From assembly GCA_038236995.1 (NCBI GenBank), contig JBBRZE010000014.1:18081-82080 (forward strand): DNA of 64,000 nt. The letters are read 5' to 3'. Under the pieces are notes generated by a model. That model was not told where the DNA came from, did not search any database, and was given only the letters and a program-made list of their open reading frames with translations. Position numbers and translations under genes: made by a program. The DNA comes from JAAFHB01 sp038236995. GTDB lineage: Bacteria > Bacteroidota > Bacteroidia > Bacteroidales > Prolixibacteraceae. Shown here one piece after another: positions 46,835-56,463 of the stretch (the first letter of the stretch is position 1; every line of letters starts with the position of its first letter).

Positions 46835-48202
46835 ATGAAAAAATCAGCCTTATTGACTTTGGGATTATTTCTTTTGTTGACTGTTCAGGCACAGGTCCAG
46901 ATCAGGCCTTTACCAAAAGCAGGTTATGAGGTGAGAATCAGAAATTTTATCAATAACATGAAGGTAGTGGATACGCATGAGCACCTTTCGAGTCCGGAGA
47001 GGTATAAAAAAAGTGGTCATCTGGATTTTATGATGTTGTTGTTTCACTATGCGGATGATGACATCAAATCAGCCGGAATGTCAAAACAAGGGTTCGCAAA
47101 ACTACTGACCGATTCGCTGACGGTACCAGAAAAATGGAATGCAATAAAACCTTACTGGGAAGGCTCCTCTAATACTGCCTACAATCGCGCGGCTCTTCTA
47201 ACTGCTGATAAGTTATTTGGGATTAAAAACATTGATGAAACAACAGTTGTGGAATTGTCAGAGAAAATCAGGAAGGCCTATCAAACAGACTGGTATAATT
47301 TTGTACTAAAGGAAAAATGCAACATCGAATATGTTGTTAATGATGGTGAAGACCGAAGTTTTGGCGATCCGAAGATGTTCCGTTACGTGAAACGGTTCGG
47401 CGAATTCTTCTTTGCCGTCTCCCCCAAAAAAATAGAAGCCATTGAAAAACAACAGGACTATGAAATTAAGACACTTGATGATTTTGTAAGCGCTTTATCC
47501 ATCGCTTTTCACAAAGCAATGGATAAAGATTTCGTCGCTGTAAAAGTCGGGATTGCCTACGAACGAAGTCTGCTTTTCGAAGATGTTTCCAAAGAAAAGG
47601 CAGAGGAGGTTTTTAATAAAATAATGGCATTACCAAAAAATGATGCCCTTCAATACAACGGCAGTGATATCAAACCTTTGCAGGACTATATGATGCACCG
47701 GCTGTTAGACATTGCAAGGGCAACCAATACGCCCGTTGAATTTCATACAGGACTTCAGTCCGGCGATGGAAATACAATTGAAAACGCCAATCCTGCGCTG
47801 CTTGCCAACCTGTTTCTTAAATACCGCGATGTGAAGTTTATCCTTTTTCACGGCGGTTATCCTTTTGGTGGTGAACTGGCTTCATTGGCCAAAAACTTCC
47901 GTAATGTCTATCTCGATATGTGCTGGCTGTATATTATTTCGCCTTCATACAGCGAAAGGTATTTGCACGAATGGCTCGAAACGGTTCCTGCAAATAAAAT
48001 CATGGCATTCGGAGGTGACTTTTTGAATGTGGAAGGCGTTTATGGCCATCTTTTACTGGCACGACAAGTTGTTGCCAATGTTTTAATTGCAAAGGTGAAA
48101 GATGGTTATTTTACAGAAGATGAAGCATTGAAAATTGCGCAGATGATATTGCATGATAATGCGATTCAACTATTAAAACTGGATCAGCAAGTTCCAAAAT
48201 GA
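46835..48202 (+). CDS. Exported amidohydrolase-superfamily protein
   Basis: 455 aa with a signal peptide (ending TVQAQ). Metal-site motifs of the superfamily are in order: DTHEHL (His-x-His), VEFHTGLQ, FHGGYPFGG and GGDFLN. The middle resembles the uronate-isomerase side of the superfamily, but the substrate is unknown. An exported member in a glycan locus might act on a lactone, ester or amide of a sugar product. It follows the 45878 gene by 24 nt. Confidence 0.8.
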   Translation: MKKSALLTLGLFLLLTVQAQVQIRPLPKAGYEVRIRNFINNMKVVDTHEHLSSPERYKKSGHLDFMMLLFHYADDDIKSAGMSKQGFAKLLTDSLTVPEKWNAIKPYWEGSSNTAYNRAALLTADKLFGIKNIDETTVVELSEKIRKAYQTDWYNFVLKEKCNIEYVVNDGEDRSFGDPKMFRYVKRFGEFFFAVSPKKIEAIEKQQDYEIKTLDDFVSALSIAFHKAMDKDFVAVKVGIAYERSLLFEDVSKEKAEEVFNKIMALPKNDALQYNGSDIKPLQDYMMHRLLDIARATNTPVEFHTGLQSGDGNTIENANPALLANLFLKYRDVKFILFHGGYPFGGELASLAKNFRNVYLDMCWLYIISPSYSERYLHEWLETVPANKIMAFGGDFLNVEGVYGHLLLARQVVANVLIAKVKDGYFTEDEALKIAQMILHDNAIQLLKLDQQVPK

Positions 48203-48249
48203 AAATCGAATATAGTTTTTGATAATTTTAAGCAATCAAATAAAACCAA

Positions 48250-49383
48250 ATGAACACGATGGAAAAACCTGCACGCTTAGTGTCACTCGATGCCCTTCGG
48301 GGATTCGATATGTTTTGGATTATTGGAGGTGAAGTCGTTTTCACGGCCCTCGCAAAAGCCAGCAACAACAGTTTTCTGAACGCAATCGCCATTCAGATGG
48401 ACCATGTTGAATGGGAAGGTTTCCGTTTTTATGACCTGATCATGCCGCTGTTCCTGTTTATGGTCGGTATGTCAATCCCCTTTTCACTGAGCAAACGGAT
48501 CTCTTCGGGCGAATCGCACAAAAGCATTTATCTTCATACCTTAAAAAGGGCAGTTATACTGTTCCTGCTTGGAATGGTTTGTCAGTGTAACCTGCTGGCG
48601 CTTGATATGTCCAAACTCTTCGTGATACACGACACCCTACAGTCCATCGCGATCGGTTATTTATTCAGCGTGATTATTTACACCAAACTAAACCTGAAGT
48701 TTCAGCTGATCCTTACATCAGGATTACTGTTGCTTTACTGGGCCATTCTGCAGTTTGTAGCAGTTCCCGGATACGAAGCGGGCTTAATGATACCCGAAAT
48801 AAATATTGCCAAACATGTTGAACACCTTGTGTTCGGACAATTTGATGATGCGCCTTCTGCCTACACCTGGTTTTTAGGATCACTGGGATTTGTGGCTACC
48901 GTTATGACCGGTGTTTTTGCAAGTACGATTATCCGTTCTGAAAATGTGAAATTCAAATGGATTACATCATCCAACAAACTGATGCATAAAACATACGCGC
49001 TTGTTGCTGCCGGGTTGGCTTTGGTTGTAGCCGGACAATTGGCAAATATATGGTTCCCGATCATCAAACACATCTGGAATCCAAGTTTTGTTTTGTTCTC
49101 TTCGGGACTCAGCTTCCTGTTGATGGCGTTGTTTTATTACATCATCGATGTGAAAGGCTACCAACGCTGGGCTTTCTGGCTGAAGGTGATAGGCATGAAC
49201 AGCATTGCGATTTATATGGCCGTTCACCTGATTGATTTCGGTGACATTGCACAAAACCTTGTTTTTGGATTCGAACAATTTCTGAACGAATATTACCCTG
49301 TACTCAAAGCAATTGTCCGGTTAGCCATTGAATACGGGATCTTGTATTATTTGTATAAGAAAGGGACGTTTATTAAGGTGTAA
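48250..49383 (+). CDS. Multi-pass acyltransferase of the HGSNAT/YeiB-like (DUF5009) type
   Basis: 377 aa with about ten hydrophobic segments. The N-terminus RLVSLDALRGFDMFWIIGG is the characteristic start of the heparan-alpha-glucosaminide N-acetyltransferase-like family, followed by YDLIMPLFLFMVGMSIPFSLSKR. Human HGSNAT moves an acetyl group across a membrane to terminal glucosamine. In this locus it may acetylate a sugar product in the periplasm. It ends the plus-strand arm. Confidence 0.82.
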   Translation: MNTMEKPARLVSLDALRGFDMFWIIGGEVVFTALAKASNNSFLNAIAIQMDHVEWEGFRFYDLIMPLFLFMVGMSIPFSLSKRISSGESHKSIYLHTLKRAVILFLLGMVCQCNLLALDMSKLFVIHDTLQSIAIGYLFSVIIYTKLNLKFQLILTSGLLLLYWAILQFVAVPGYEAGLMIPEINIAKHVEHLVFGQFDDAPSAYTWFLGSLGFVATVMTGVFASTIIRSENVKFKWITSSNKLMHKTYALVAAGLALVVAGQLANIWFPIIKHIWNPSFVLFSSGLSFLLMALFYYIIDVKGYQRWAFWLKVIGMNSIAIYMAVHLIDFGDIAQNLVFGFEQFLNEYYPVLKAIVRLAIEYGILYYLYKKGTFIKV

Positions 49384-49405
49384 TCAGTTTTTGTCTCAAA
49401 ACAAT

Positions 49406-49515
49406 AAAATTCAACCACAAATAGACACAAAGGGATGCACAATGCACACAAATATAAGACAATGAATTGTTGAATTTTGTGAGCTTTGTGAGAATCCCTT
49501 GTGTTCTTTGTGTTT
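49406..49515. repeat. Long imperfect inverted repeat, CTTTGTG type
   Basis: AAAATTCAAC (49406-49415) pairs with 49469-49478. The flanks GACACAAAGGGAT and ATCCCTTGTGTTC are also complementary with small offsets. It is in the 285-bp gap between the acyltransferase and the DUF6340 gene, which otherwise holds no gene. Confidence 0.75.
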
Positions 49516-49668
49516 AGAATGACTTTTATGTATTCCCTTTGGGCACTCTGCAAAAAAGATTAATCAACTATCTCCGCCCTGATTTATTTAATATAAATAT
49601 AAGCGGAAAAAATTGACAATGAAAATACTATTTCTATCTTTGTTAAGCATAAGAGTTGAACCTATCGT

Positions 49669-50757
49669 ATGAAAAATATAATTATCGCAACGAAAGCCAT
49701 CAAGGCAAATTGTGTTGCCGACACAAAAGGAACCATCCTGCTGCTTTTAATGCTTGTTTGCATTAGTATGACTTCCTGCATCGTTATTAATGATGCGCGG
49801 ACCACCCAGATCGAAATAATGAAACCGGCAATATTTAATATCCCTGATACTATTAAAACGGTTGCTTTGATCAATAGTGTTCCGAACAATCCGTTCAATC
49901 CTACTTTTAATTATATCAATCACGTTGGAAGTTCAACAGATAATTTCGATTCTCAAGAATCAAAAGCTTTTGAACGTGATACGACAATTAAATACCGGGA
50001 TTTGTCGAATACCTGTACCGAAGCTTTGGCCGGGGTATTAAAAAAAGAAGGATATTTCAGTAATGTAATTAATTATCAAGATAGTATAACGATTATCAAT
50101 CCATCAAATAAAGCCTTGTTTAATTCCCAAAGATTGTTTCAGGAAACGAAAGCCGACCTTTGTGTTTTTCTGGATCGTTTCAGCTACGAGATTGAAAAAT
50201 ATAAAGATTTTGAAGCAGTAACAAACTCTGCATCACTTTCGTGGACAATCGTATATAAAAAAGATTCCTTAACCTACACTTATAAACAAAGGGATACCCT
50301 GACTTTTATCGCCACTGATTTCCCCTCAGATTTAGCTGACAATATGAAAATAAAAATGGTTGTAAACAATTCGGCTACCTATCTGGGACAATCTTTTTGT
50401 TCAAAAATCATCCCAACCTGGTTTCCGGTCGACCGTGTTTACTACACATCAAATGATCAGAATATGCTTCAGGCCGAAAAGTTCGCCTTAAACGGCGACT
50501 GGCTCAAAGCTGCTGAAGTATGGAATAAGCAAACAAAAAGTAAAAAATCTATGATTGCTGCAAAGGCCAGTTTTAATATGGCGCTGGCCTGCGAAATGGA
50601 AGGTAAATTTGATACCGCTATCGAATGGCTGGTCAACTCATCCTCAATGATGAAGCAAAATAATAAGGAACATCAGTTAATTTGTCAGGACTACATCTCT
50701 GAATTGATGCTGCGAAAAAAGGAACTTGTAAAGCTAAGACAACAAGTCAGAAATTAG
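49669..50757 (+). CDS. DUF6340-like lipoprotein
   Basis: 362 aa. A signal peptide with a long basic start ends in a lipobox (SMTSC, Cys37). The mature protein has the DUF6340 pattern: IEIMKPAIFNIPDTIKTVALIN, then LADLCVFLDRF-like and TPTWFPVDRVYY-type strands (IIPTWFPVDRVYYTSNDQNM), and a C-terminal TPR-like helix region (MLQAEKFALNGDWLKAAEVWNK). Function is unknown; members are common in Bacteroidota. The upstream region has no obvious partner gene. Confidence 0.75.
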   Translation: MKNIIIATKAIKANCVADTKGTILLLLMLVCISMTSCIVINDARTTQIEIMKPAIFNIPDTIKTVALINSVPNNPFNPTFNYINHVGSSTDNFDSQESKAFERDTTIKYRDLSNTCTEALAGVLKKEGYFSNVINYQDSITIINPSNKALFNSQRLFQETKADLCVFLDRFSYEIEKYKDFEAVTNSASLSWTIVYKKDSLTYTYKQRDTLTFIATDFPSDLADNMKIKMVVNNSATYLGQSFCSKIIPTWFPVDRVYYTSNDQNMLQAEKFALNGDWLKAAEVWNKQTKSKKSMIAAKASFNMALACEMEGKFDTAIEWLVNSSSMMKQNNKEHQLICQDYISELMLRKKELVKLRQQVRN

Positions 50758-50987
50758 AAACCAATGGCACTGATACTTTGTTAACATGAAAACGTATATT
50801 TAAAATGCAGCTTTTCGTTAGTGGCTCAGTGGTTAAAATCCTATGTTGCATATAGCTATGAAACATCAGCAGTCTGCACTCTCCCGTATATGCGGGATCA
50901 AGTGTAGCTCTTCATAGGAAGTTTATCGCAAAACTCCCATCTGGCATTTGGTTAAGATACGAAGTACACCTTTTAAAAATACAGCAT

Positions 50988-51584
50988 ATGTTTAAAGAAC
51001 TTGGAAGACAATTAAGAAAACCATCAGGTTTCTTTGGAAGAATTGTTTCTAAAATGATGGATATCAGGAACAGAGAGTTTTATGAAAAAACAATAATGCA
51101 ATTGGATATCAAAAGTGGTGACAAAATATATGAGATAGGCTACGGACCAGGAATAGGTATTCGTTTAATCGCAAATCTCAGAAAAGATTGCTCCCTTAGT
51201 GGCATCGACTACTCGGAATTAATGTATTCTAAAGCAACAAAAAGGAATGAAAAATTTATTAATGAAGGGATTGTTAACCTGAAGTATGGGGATTTGTTAA
51301 CTGCCGATATTGATAATGAAAGGTATGACAAGATCTTTTGTCTAAATGTTATTTACTTTTGGAGTGATTTGAGTAAAGTGTTTGATAAGATCTATTCAAT
51401 GTTGAATGATGGCGGGATGTATTGTATTTTTATGACACACGAAAAAGAAATTGAAACGCAAAAATTCACAAAAGAATTCTGCAAGTATTCGATAGAACAA
51501 GTCGAATCTGAATTGAAAAAAGCAGGATTTAAAAATGTTGAATACAAACTGGAAAAGGGGTATTACATTAAATCGATAAAATAA
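50988..51584 (+). CDS. Class I SAM-dependent methyltransferase
   Basis: 198 aa, cytoplasmic. The SAM-binding motif I is YEIGYGPGIGIRL (~45-57), motif post-I is GIDYSELM, and IFCLNVIYFW is the motif IV-like strand. The substrate is unknown. AT-rich base use suggests a recent arrival. It is a single gene, preceded by 230 bp of non-coding DNA (50758-50987) that holds only a small CCCG/CGGG hairpin. Confidence 0.88.
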   Translation: MFKELGRQLRKPSGFFGRIVSKMMDIRNREFYEKTIMQLDIKSGDKIYEIGYGPGIGIRLIANLRKDCSLSGIDYSELMYSKATKRNEKFINEGIVNLKYGDLLTADIDNERYDKIFCLNVIYFWSDLSKVFDKIYSMLNDGGMYCIFMTHEKEIETQKFTKEFCKYSIEQVESELKKAGFKNVEYKLEKGYYIKSIK

Positions 51585-51926
51585 ACGGCATACAACGGGA
51601 GGTTAGTTGTCAGTCATTTGAACCGATCAATAGGAAACATCAAATTGGAACAGCCCTGATTCGATGTCTTAAAAAACCTTATATTTAAAGAATTAAACCT
51701 CAGTAGAATTGGAATAAATTAGATAACCAAACCTTATTATGAAAGTTGAAAACGATCAACCCCAAATAAGGTAATAAGGTTGCGGAGAGTGAGCGTGGAT
51801 TTTCTACTGAGGTTGCCCGATAAAATAAGGTTTAAAAAAAGGCAATAAATGTTATTTGGATATATTATAAATCAATAAGAAAAAGCAGGTTACAAACCGG
51901 GGATCATTTAACCTGATAACTAAACT
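51585..51926. other. 342-bp intergenic region holding a nested inverted repeat
   Basis: No gene is seen. Most of the region is the repeat element at 51674-51833. ACGGCATACAACGGGAGGTTAG just after the methyltransferase stop has the look of cassette-boundary DNA, without a defined recombination site. Confidence 0.5.
51674..51833. repeat. Nested inverted-repeat element, copy 1
   Basis: Three nested stems on one axis: outer AAACCTTAT (51674-51682) with 51825-51833, middle AACCTCAGTAGAA (51696-51708) with 51802-51814 (13 bp perfect), inner AACCTTATTA (51730-51739) with 51772-51781. A further GTTG/CAAC pair lies inside. A related element is at 60612-60797. Confidence 0.85.
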
Positions 51927-52889
51927 ATGAACAACACAAACAAGGAATTATATCAACGCAACCTCATCGACGATCAGCAATACCAGTTTCTGGAGGCGAT
52001 ACGAACAAAAAAGATGGTCTCGCTGTACTACGAACTTCGGTTAATGCTCTACCTGGGCATTATGCTCTTTACCGGAGGTGTTGGTTATTTTGCATATCAA
52101 AACATTGGTTATATGGGTCATCTGATAGCGATGGCAGGTATTGGTGCTACCATTATTGTTGGATTCTACTTTATCAGGAAGTTTGCAAAATCCTATTCAA
52201 ATACTGAAGTAACAGTTAGTCATGTCTATTTCGACTATGTACTGATCCTTGTTTCCTTACTCATTATCTCTTTATTTGCTTATGTGCAGGTCTATTTCAA
52301 CCTCGTTGAATTGCTGCTTAACTGGACTTCCTTTATCAGTGCCGCCCTCTTCCTGTTTATGGCTTACAGGTACGACAACAGGGCCTTGTTAGCGATGGCG
52401 ATTACTGCTTTTGCCGCTGCTGTTGGATTGAGTATATCGCCTGTCGACTGGACAAAAGGCACCTTGCAACTATCGTCCAATCTGTATAATATAAGCATTG
52501 TGCTGGGTGCTTTACTCACCGTCGCCGGACAGGTTTCGCAGTATAAAAACATAAAGAAGCACTTTCGGTTTACGTATCAGAATTTTGGTCTGCTCCTTTA
52601 TTTTATTGGTTGTTTATCTGCGATGTCCGACAGCGACTATGAATTGTCATACGCATTCCTCACACTTGTGTCTGCCGTAATTTTATCCTGGTATACCTGG
52701 GTGCACAAGGAATTTTTATTTTTCATCTATTCAAACATCGCGGGATACATCGCTATTACCTATTTAATTTTTAAAGCAGTCGATCATATGAGTGGCGATT
52801 ACATTGTATTTATATACTATTTTCCAACGACTTGTATTGTTTATATCTTGCTTTTATTTAAAAAGAAATCACACTTTGCACATGACTAA
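51927..52889 (+). CDS. DUF2157-like integral membrane protein
   Basis: 320 aa. A short soluble N-terminus (LIDDQQYQFLEAIRTKK) is followed by about eight to nine hydrophobic helices. The end carries SGDYIVFIYYFP, the GDYxx motif of this family. Proteins of the DUF2157 and DUF4401 type are often encoded next to one another, and the next gene overlaps this one by 8 nt. Function unknown. Confidence 0.7.
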   Translation: MNNTNKELYQRNLIDDQQYQFLEAIRTKKMVSLYYELRLMLYLGIMLFTGGVGYFAYQNIGYMGHLIAMAGIGATIIVGFYFIRKFAKSYSNTEVTVSHVYFDYVLILVSLLIISLFAYVQVYFNLVELLLNWTSFISAALFLFMAYRYDNRALLAMAITAFAAAVGLSISPVDWTKGTLQLSSNLYNISIVLGALLTVAGQVSQYKNIKKHFRFTYQNFGLLLYFIGCLSAMSDSDYELSYAFLTLVSAVILSWYTWVHKEFLFFIYSNIAGYIAITYLIFKAVDHMSGDYIVFIYYFPTTCIVYILLLFKKKSHFAHD

Positions 52890-54063
52890 TTTAATATTTG
52901 CCTATAATATACCGAAACTAGAGAAGAGGAATGTTCTTTCGGAAGCCCGGAATCTATTCAAAAGCAACGTGCTGAATGAAGAACAGTGGAGTAAAATCAA
53001 AGTTGAGTTTACAACAAATCTTTATACACCCTCTGTCACGATGCGGGTACTGCTTTTTATTGTTTCGCTGATTGGCATGTCAACGATAATGGGACCGATT
53101 GGTTTAATCGTTGGTGATGTCGGAGCATCCGGATATCAGGTTCTTGCATTTTTGCTGGGAATATCACTACTCCTGTTCGTTGAAAAGGTTTTGATAAAAG
53201 ATTCGTTTCACTATAAATCAGGTGTAACTGAAGCAGGGATCTATGCGGGCATGTCGTTTATCGCTTTTGCATTGTTGGGAACTAAATCGCACAGTATGTT
53301 GGTTTATCCAATCGTTGGTTTTCTGCTGACAGCATTTGTCGCCATCCGGTATCTTAATTTAACGGCACTGGTTTTAACGATTGGCTTTTTTGGTTGGATA
53401 TTATTCCAGGTACTATCCGATATCGGAGGTGTCGCTCAGGCTCTGATGCCCTTTGTCTTTATGACGTCGTTTGGTTTGATCTATTGGGGCAGCGAAAAAG
53501 TCAGGGTAAAATTATCAGCGGAGTTTTTAAACGACCAGTTCATCATCCTGCAAACCATTTCACTTTTTTTATTTTACCTGGCAGGCAATTACTTTGTAGT
53601 GCGCGAATTAAGCATTAAAATGATGGGGCTTACATTATCCGAACATCAGGATATCCCTTTTGCATTCGTCTTTTATGGCCTGACAGCATTGGTTCCCATT
53701 GGAATCATTTATTGGGGTATAAAACACAAATCAGTCTTAATGATTCGGGTGGCCTTATTAACCATTGCATTAAGTGTCATAACGTTTAAATATTATTTTA
53801 GCCTCGGAATGCCGGTTCTTACGATAACGATAGCAGGGGCCATCTTAGTAATTGTTGCCTTGTTACTTTTAAATTATCTGAAACAGGTACGCAATGGATA
53901 TACACGCGAAAGGCTGCTCGACAACAAATGGAGTTCACCCGATATGATGGCGTTTGTTGCCTCGCAAACTTTAGGCGGAAATCAAGGCAGTGGTTCCGTA
54001 AGTGATGAACTTCAATTCGGAGGAGGAAAGTTTGGCGGTGCAGGGGCCGGCGGAAACTGGTAA
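52882..54063 (+). CDS. DUF4401-like integral membrane protein
   Basis: About 393 aa, starting at the ATG at 52882, inside the end of the preceding gene. A soluble start (LSEARNLFKSNVLNEEQWSKIK) precedes roughly ten membrane helices. The C-terminus is a Gly-rich tail (GGGKFGGAGAGGNW). The preceding DUF2157-like gene is its likely partner. Function unknown. Confidence 0.7.
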   Translation: MTNLIFAYNIPKLEKRNVLSEARNLFKSNVLNEEQWSKIKVEFTTNLYTPSVTMRVLLFIVSLIGMSTIMGPIGLIVGDVGASGYQVLAFLLGISLLLFVEKVLIKDSFHYKSGVTEAGIYAGMSFIAFALLGTKSHSMLVYPIVGFLLTAFVAIRYLNLTALVLTIGFFGWILFQVLSDIGGVAQALMPFVFMTSFGLIYWGSEKVRVKLSAEFLNDQFIILQTISLFLFYLAGNYFVVRELSIKMMGLTLSEHQDIPFAFVFYGLTALVPIGIIYWGIKHKSVLMIRVALLTIALSVITFKYYFSLGMPVLTITIAGAILVIVALLLLNYLKQVRNGYTRERLLDNKWSSPDMMAFVASQTLGGNQGSGSVSDELQFGGGKFGGAGAGGNW

Positions 54064-54224
54064 TCAAGTGATGGGCATAAATAGTATCGTATTTCCAGTG
54101 TTTCCTCTTCTTGCAAACCATGGGAGCTGAGTTTTCCCGGTAAACTTCCTAAAAGCACTGCGTCCCAATTTAAAAGTTTTCTGTCAACGAAGCAGGACGC
54201 CCGCATTGACGGGTAGTTTGCCAT
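54012..54224 (-). CDS. Possible small protein, unsupported family
   Basis: A 70-codon frame from ATG at 54224 with a GAGGTGAT sequence a few bases upstream, a Shine-Dalgarno-like element unusually strong for this genome. It overlaps antisense the Gly-rich tail of the DUF4401-like gene. The peptide begins MANYPSMRASCFVDRK. No family is recognised and it may be spurious. Confidence 0.25.
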   Translation of the reverse strand: MANYPSMRASCFVDRKLLNWDAVLLGSLPGKLSSHGLQEEETLEIRYYLCPSLDYQFPPAPAPPNFPPPN

Positions 54225-54290
54225 TGTAATCACCTCTTTTATTTGATTTTTCGGAACATGATACAAAGCCTGATTTATCAGCAATTTTCA

Positions 54291-55241
54291 TTACTCCTTA
54301 CCAAGCCAAATCACTTTTTGTGCTGATTGGTGATCTTGCCCGATGATGTCCCTGTATAATTCCGGACGCCTTGCTTCAATGTACCTGTGTCCGCCTGAAT
54401 CAATAAGTTTCCCGGGTGTAAGCAGTGCTGTTACAAAACCATCCTCAAATGAACGGCATTCGGCCGAAACATCTCCAAAAGGATCAATAATCATCGAACA
54501 ACCATTTTTTAACTGGTCATCGTCCATACCAATCGGATTCGAAAAGATCACATACACGCCATTGTCGTATGCTCTTGCAGGTAACCATTTCATTAGCCAA
54601 CCACGGCCTTTCATTCCGTCAAATTCCAAACGCAATGATGTGGGGTCCGCTTCCCTGTTTTCCCAAAGTCTGGGGTCAACAAAACCTGCGCCTGGCCTGG
54701 GCGAAGGAGTACACATTGTAACGTGTGGCATGAAGATAATATCGGCGCCCAATAGTGTAGTTGCTCTTACGTTTTCAATCACATTATTGTCATAACAAAT
54801 CAGGATGCCACATTTCCAGCCATGAATCTCAAAAACACAATACGCGTTTCCTGCGGTTAAATAGGGGTTAATAAAAGGATGCAGTTTCCGAAACCTGGCA
54901 ACCAGCCCGTTTTTGTCAACACAAACATAGGCTTTGAATAAATCGTTCTGCTGATCCTTTTCAAACAGCCCGGCTAAAATGGTAATGTCAAATTTCGCTG
55001 CAATTTCTTTCAGTTTCAAGATACTTGGTCCATCAGGAATAAATTCTGCCAGATCAAGCATTTGTTCCCTGGTAAGATGTCTTGCAAAAGAATACCCGGT
55101 AATTGAACATTCATGAAATGCAATTACGTTGGCACCTTCCCTTGCTGCTTTTCCGGATAGTTTTTCAATCACCGAAAGGTTGTAGGCTTTGTCGCCACTT
55201 TTGTTTTCAAACTGGGCTGTTGCTATTTTTAAATTGTCCAT
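54291..55241 (-). CDS. Carbon-nitrogen hydrolase (nitrilase superfamily)
   Basis: 316 aa, cytoplasmic. The catalytic triad is Glu44 (AFHE), Lys119 (RKLHPF) and Cys149 (LICYD). It hydrolyses or condenses amide or nitrile bonds; the substrate is not evident. It starts MDNLKIATAQFENKSGD. It ends 67 nt before a gap that faces the DUF4401 gene and is separate from the neighbouring accessory genes. Confidence 0.93.
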   Translation of the reverse strand: MDNLKIATAQFENKSGDKAYNLSVIEKLSGKAAREGANVIAFHECSITGYSFARHLTREQMLDLAEFIPDGPSILKLKEIAAKFDITILAGLFEKDQQNDLFKAYVCVDKNGLVARFRKLHPFINPYLTAGNAYCVFEIHGWKCGILICYDNNVIENVRATTLLGADIIFMPHVTMCTPSPRPGAGFVDPRLWENREADPTSLRLEFDGMKGRGWLMKWLPARAYDNGVYVIFSNPIGMDDDQLKNGCSMIIDPFGDVSAECRSFEDGFVTALLTPGKLIDSGGHRYIEARRPELYRDIIGQDHQSAQKVIWLGKE

Positions 55242-55341
55242 TTGTGATGCTGTTTTAAATTGCCACCAAGGTTTAAAACTCCATGCAGGGGAGGATTTTA
55301 CCGATCACCTTCCTGCAAAATGCAGCATAAATATATAAATT

Positions 55342-55375
55342 CCTGTCAAGGAAGCAAATTACTTGACTTGACAGG
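55342..55375 (-). terminator. Terminator after the 55399 gene
   Basis: CCTGTCAAG (55342-55350) pairs with CTTGACAGG (55367-55375). On the minus strand the hairpin is followed by an AT-rich stretch rather than a pure T run. Confidence 0.6.
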
Positions 55376-55398
55376 AGGCTTGTTTATAAGGTGTCTTT

Positions 55399-56274
55399 TT
55401 AATTAATTATCAATAATTCTTGACTGTTAGTCCAGACTATTTTGCACCCAGGAAATTCTTTTCTTATAGTATCTTCCGTTTCCTTTTCAAATTCATCTTT
55501 ATTCTTAACCACAGTAGTCCCATACCATGAATGAATCTCCCTATTGAAATGCTTATATGGTTTATTTCTCAGAATCTCATTTAATGTTTCAAATGCCTGA
55601 TGTATAATCCATGGATGTGGCCTAAGATTTCTGTGCATAAAGTGATTAAGCCATCTGTTCACGGCTATAATCTCTTCCCAAGAAATGCTTGAAGAAAACT
55701 CAATATTTTTCAAACTCTGAATTAATTTAATCATCTTGGACAAAGGAACTGGTTTTTTGTCCATGTTTAAAATATAATCCACACCAACAATGCCATAAAT
55801 TCTTTTCTCAAGAGTTAATCTTAGGGAGTAAAGAACCAAAATGTCGCAACTGTAGTTGTTCCTGTAGTCTTCTCTTATATTGTGATTGTAAAAAAGTTCT
55901 TGAGCATTTAAGTAATGAGCAAATGATGGAGGATCATTTGTACTCATTAATATAAATGAAGTATCCTGTTCTTTATCTACTTCCCTAACATAGGGAACAA
56001 TCTCTGCGATTATCATTTTTACCTCTTCAGTTAAATTTGATAACGGTTTGACTGTCATTAAATGATTGATATAAATAATTGCTGCCTGTAAATGGCATCT
56101 AGAAATCAATCTTATTTCTGAACCATTCCAACTTGTTTTAAACAGTTTCTGTCTTATAAATGGAAGTTTCAAATTTTTGCCACTAATTGTGTCAAAATAT
56201 TGAAGTAGGCTCTTTATAGTCTTGTTGTCAGTTGAATAATATGCAGATTTTAGTATTATATCTTTCTCACTCAT
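55399..56274 (-). CDS. Protein of unknown function
   Basis: 291 aa, soluble and helical, without a signal peptide. It has segments such as NDPPSFAHYLNAQELFYNHN, SWEEIIAVNRWLNHFMHRNLRPHPW and a C-terminal strand pair. No family recognised. It is AT-rich relative to the PUL genes and sits upstream of, but separate from, the nitrilase. It may belong with the Mrr nuclease at 56464 as accessory cargo; this is inference. Confidence 0.6.
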   Translation of the reverse strand: MSEKDIILKSAYYSTDNKTIKSLLQYFDTISGKNLKLPFIRQKLFKTSWNGSEIRLISRCHLQAAIIYINHLMTVKPLSNLTEEVKMIIAEIVPYVREVDKEQDTSFILMSTNDPPSFAHYLNAQELFYNHNIREDYRNNYSCDILVLYSLRLTLEKRIYGIVGVDYILNMDKKPVPLSKMIKLIQSLKNIEFSSSISWEEIIAVNRWLNHFMHRNLRPHPWIIHQAFETLNEILRNKPYKHFNREIHSWYGTTVVKNKDEFEKETEDTIRKEFPGCKIVWTNSQELLIIN

Positions 56275-56463
56275 TTTTTGTGATTTTGCCTTGTAATCCT
56301 TTTTTTAAATGGAGAATAACGATCAACACTTTGTGAATATAGAATTTAGCTACAGACAGTTTCAAACCGTTAATATGTTCGTATTTTGTTGTCATTGAAA
56401 TGTTATACGTTGCTGCCCAGTTTTCAAATCTTGTATTCGGGGTTGGGCAATTTCACCGTCAAA

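Noticed and set aside
50815..50945. tRNA or structured RNA before the methyltransferase
   Set aside because: A GTGGCTCAGTGGTTA-like stretch recalls a D-arm, but no acceptor stem, anticodon arm or T-arm can be paired around it.
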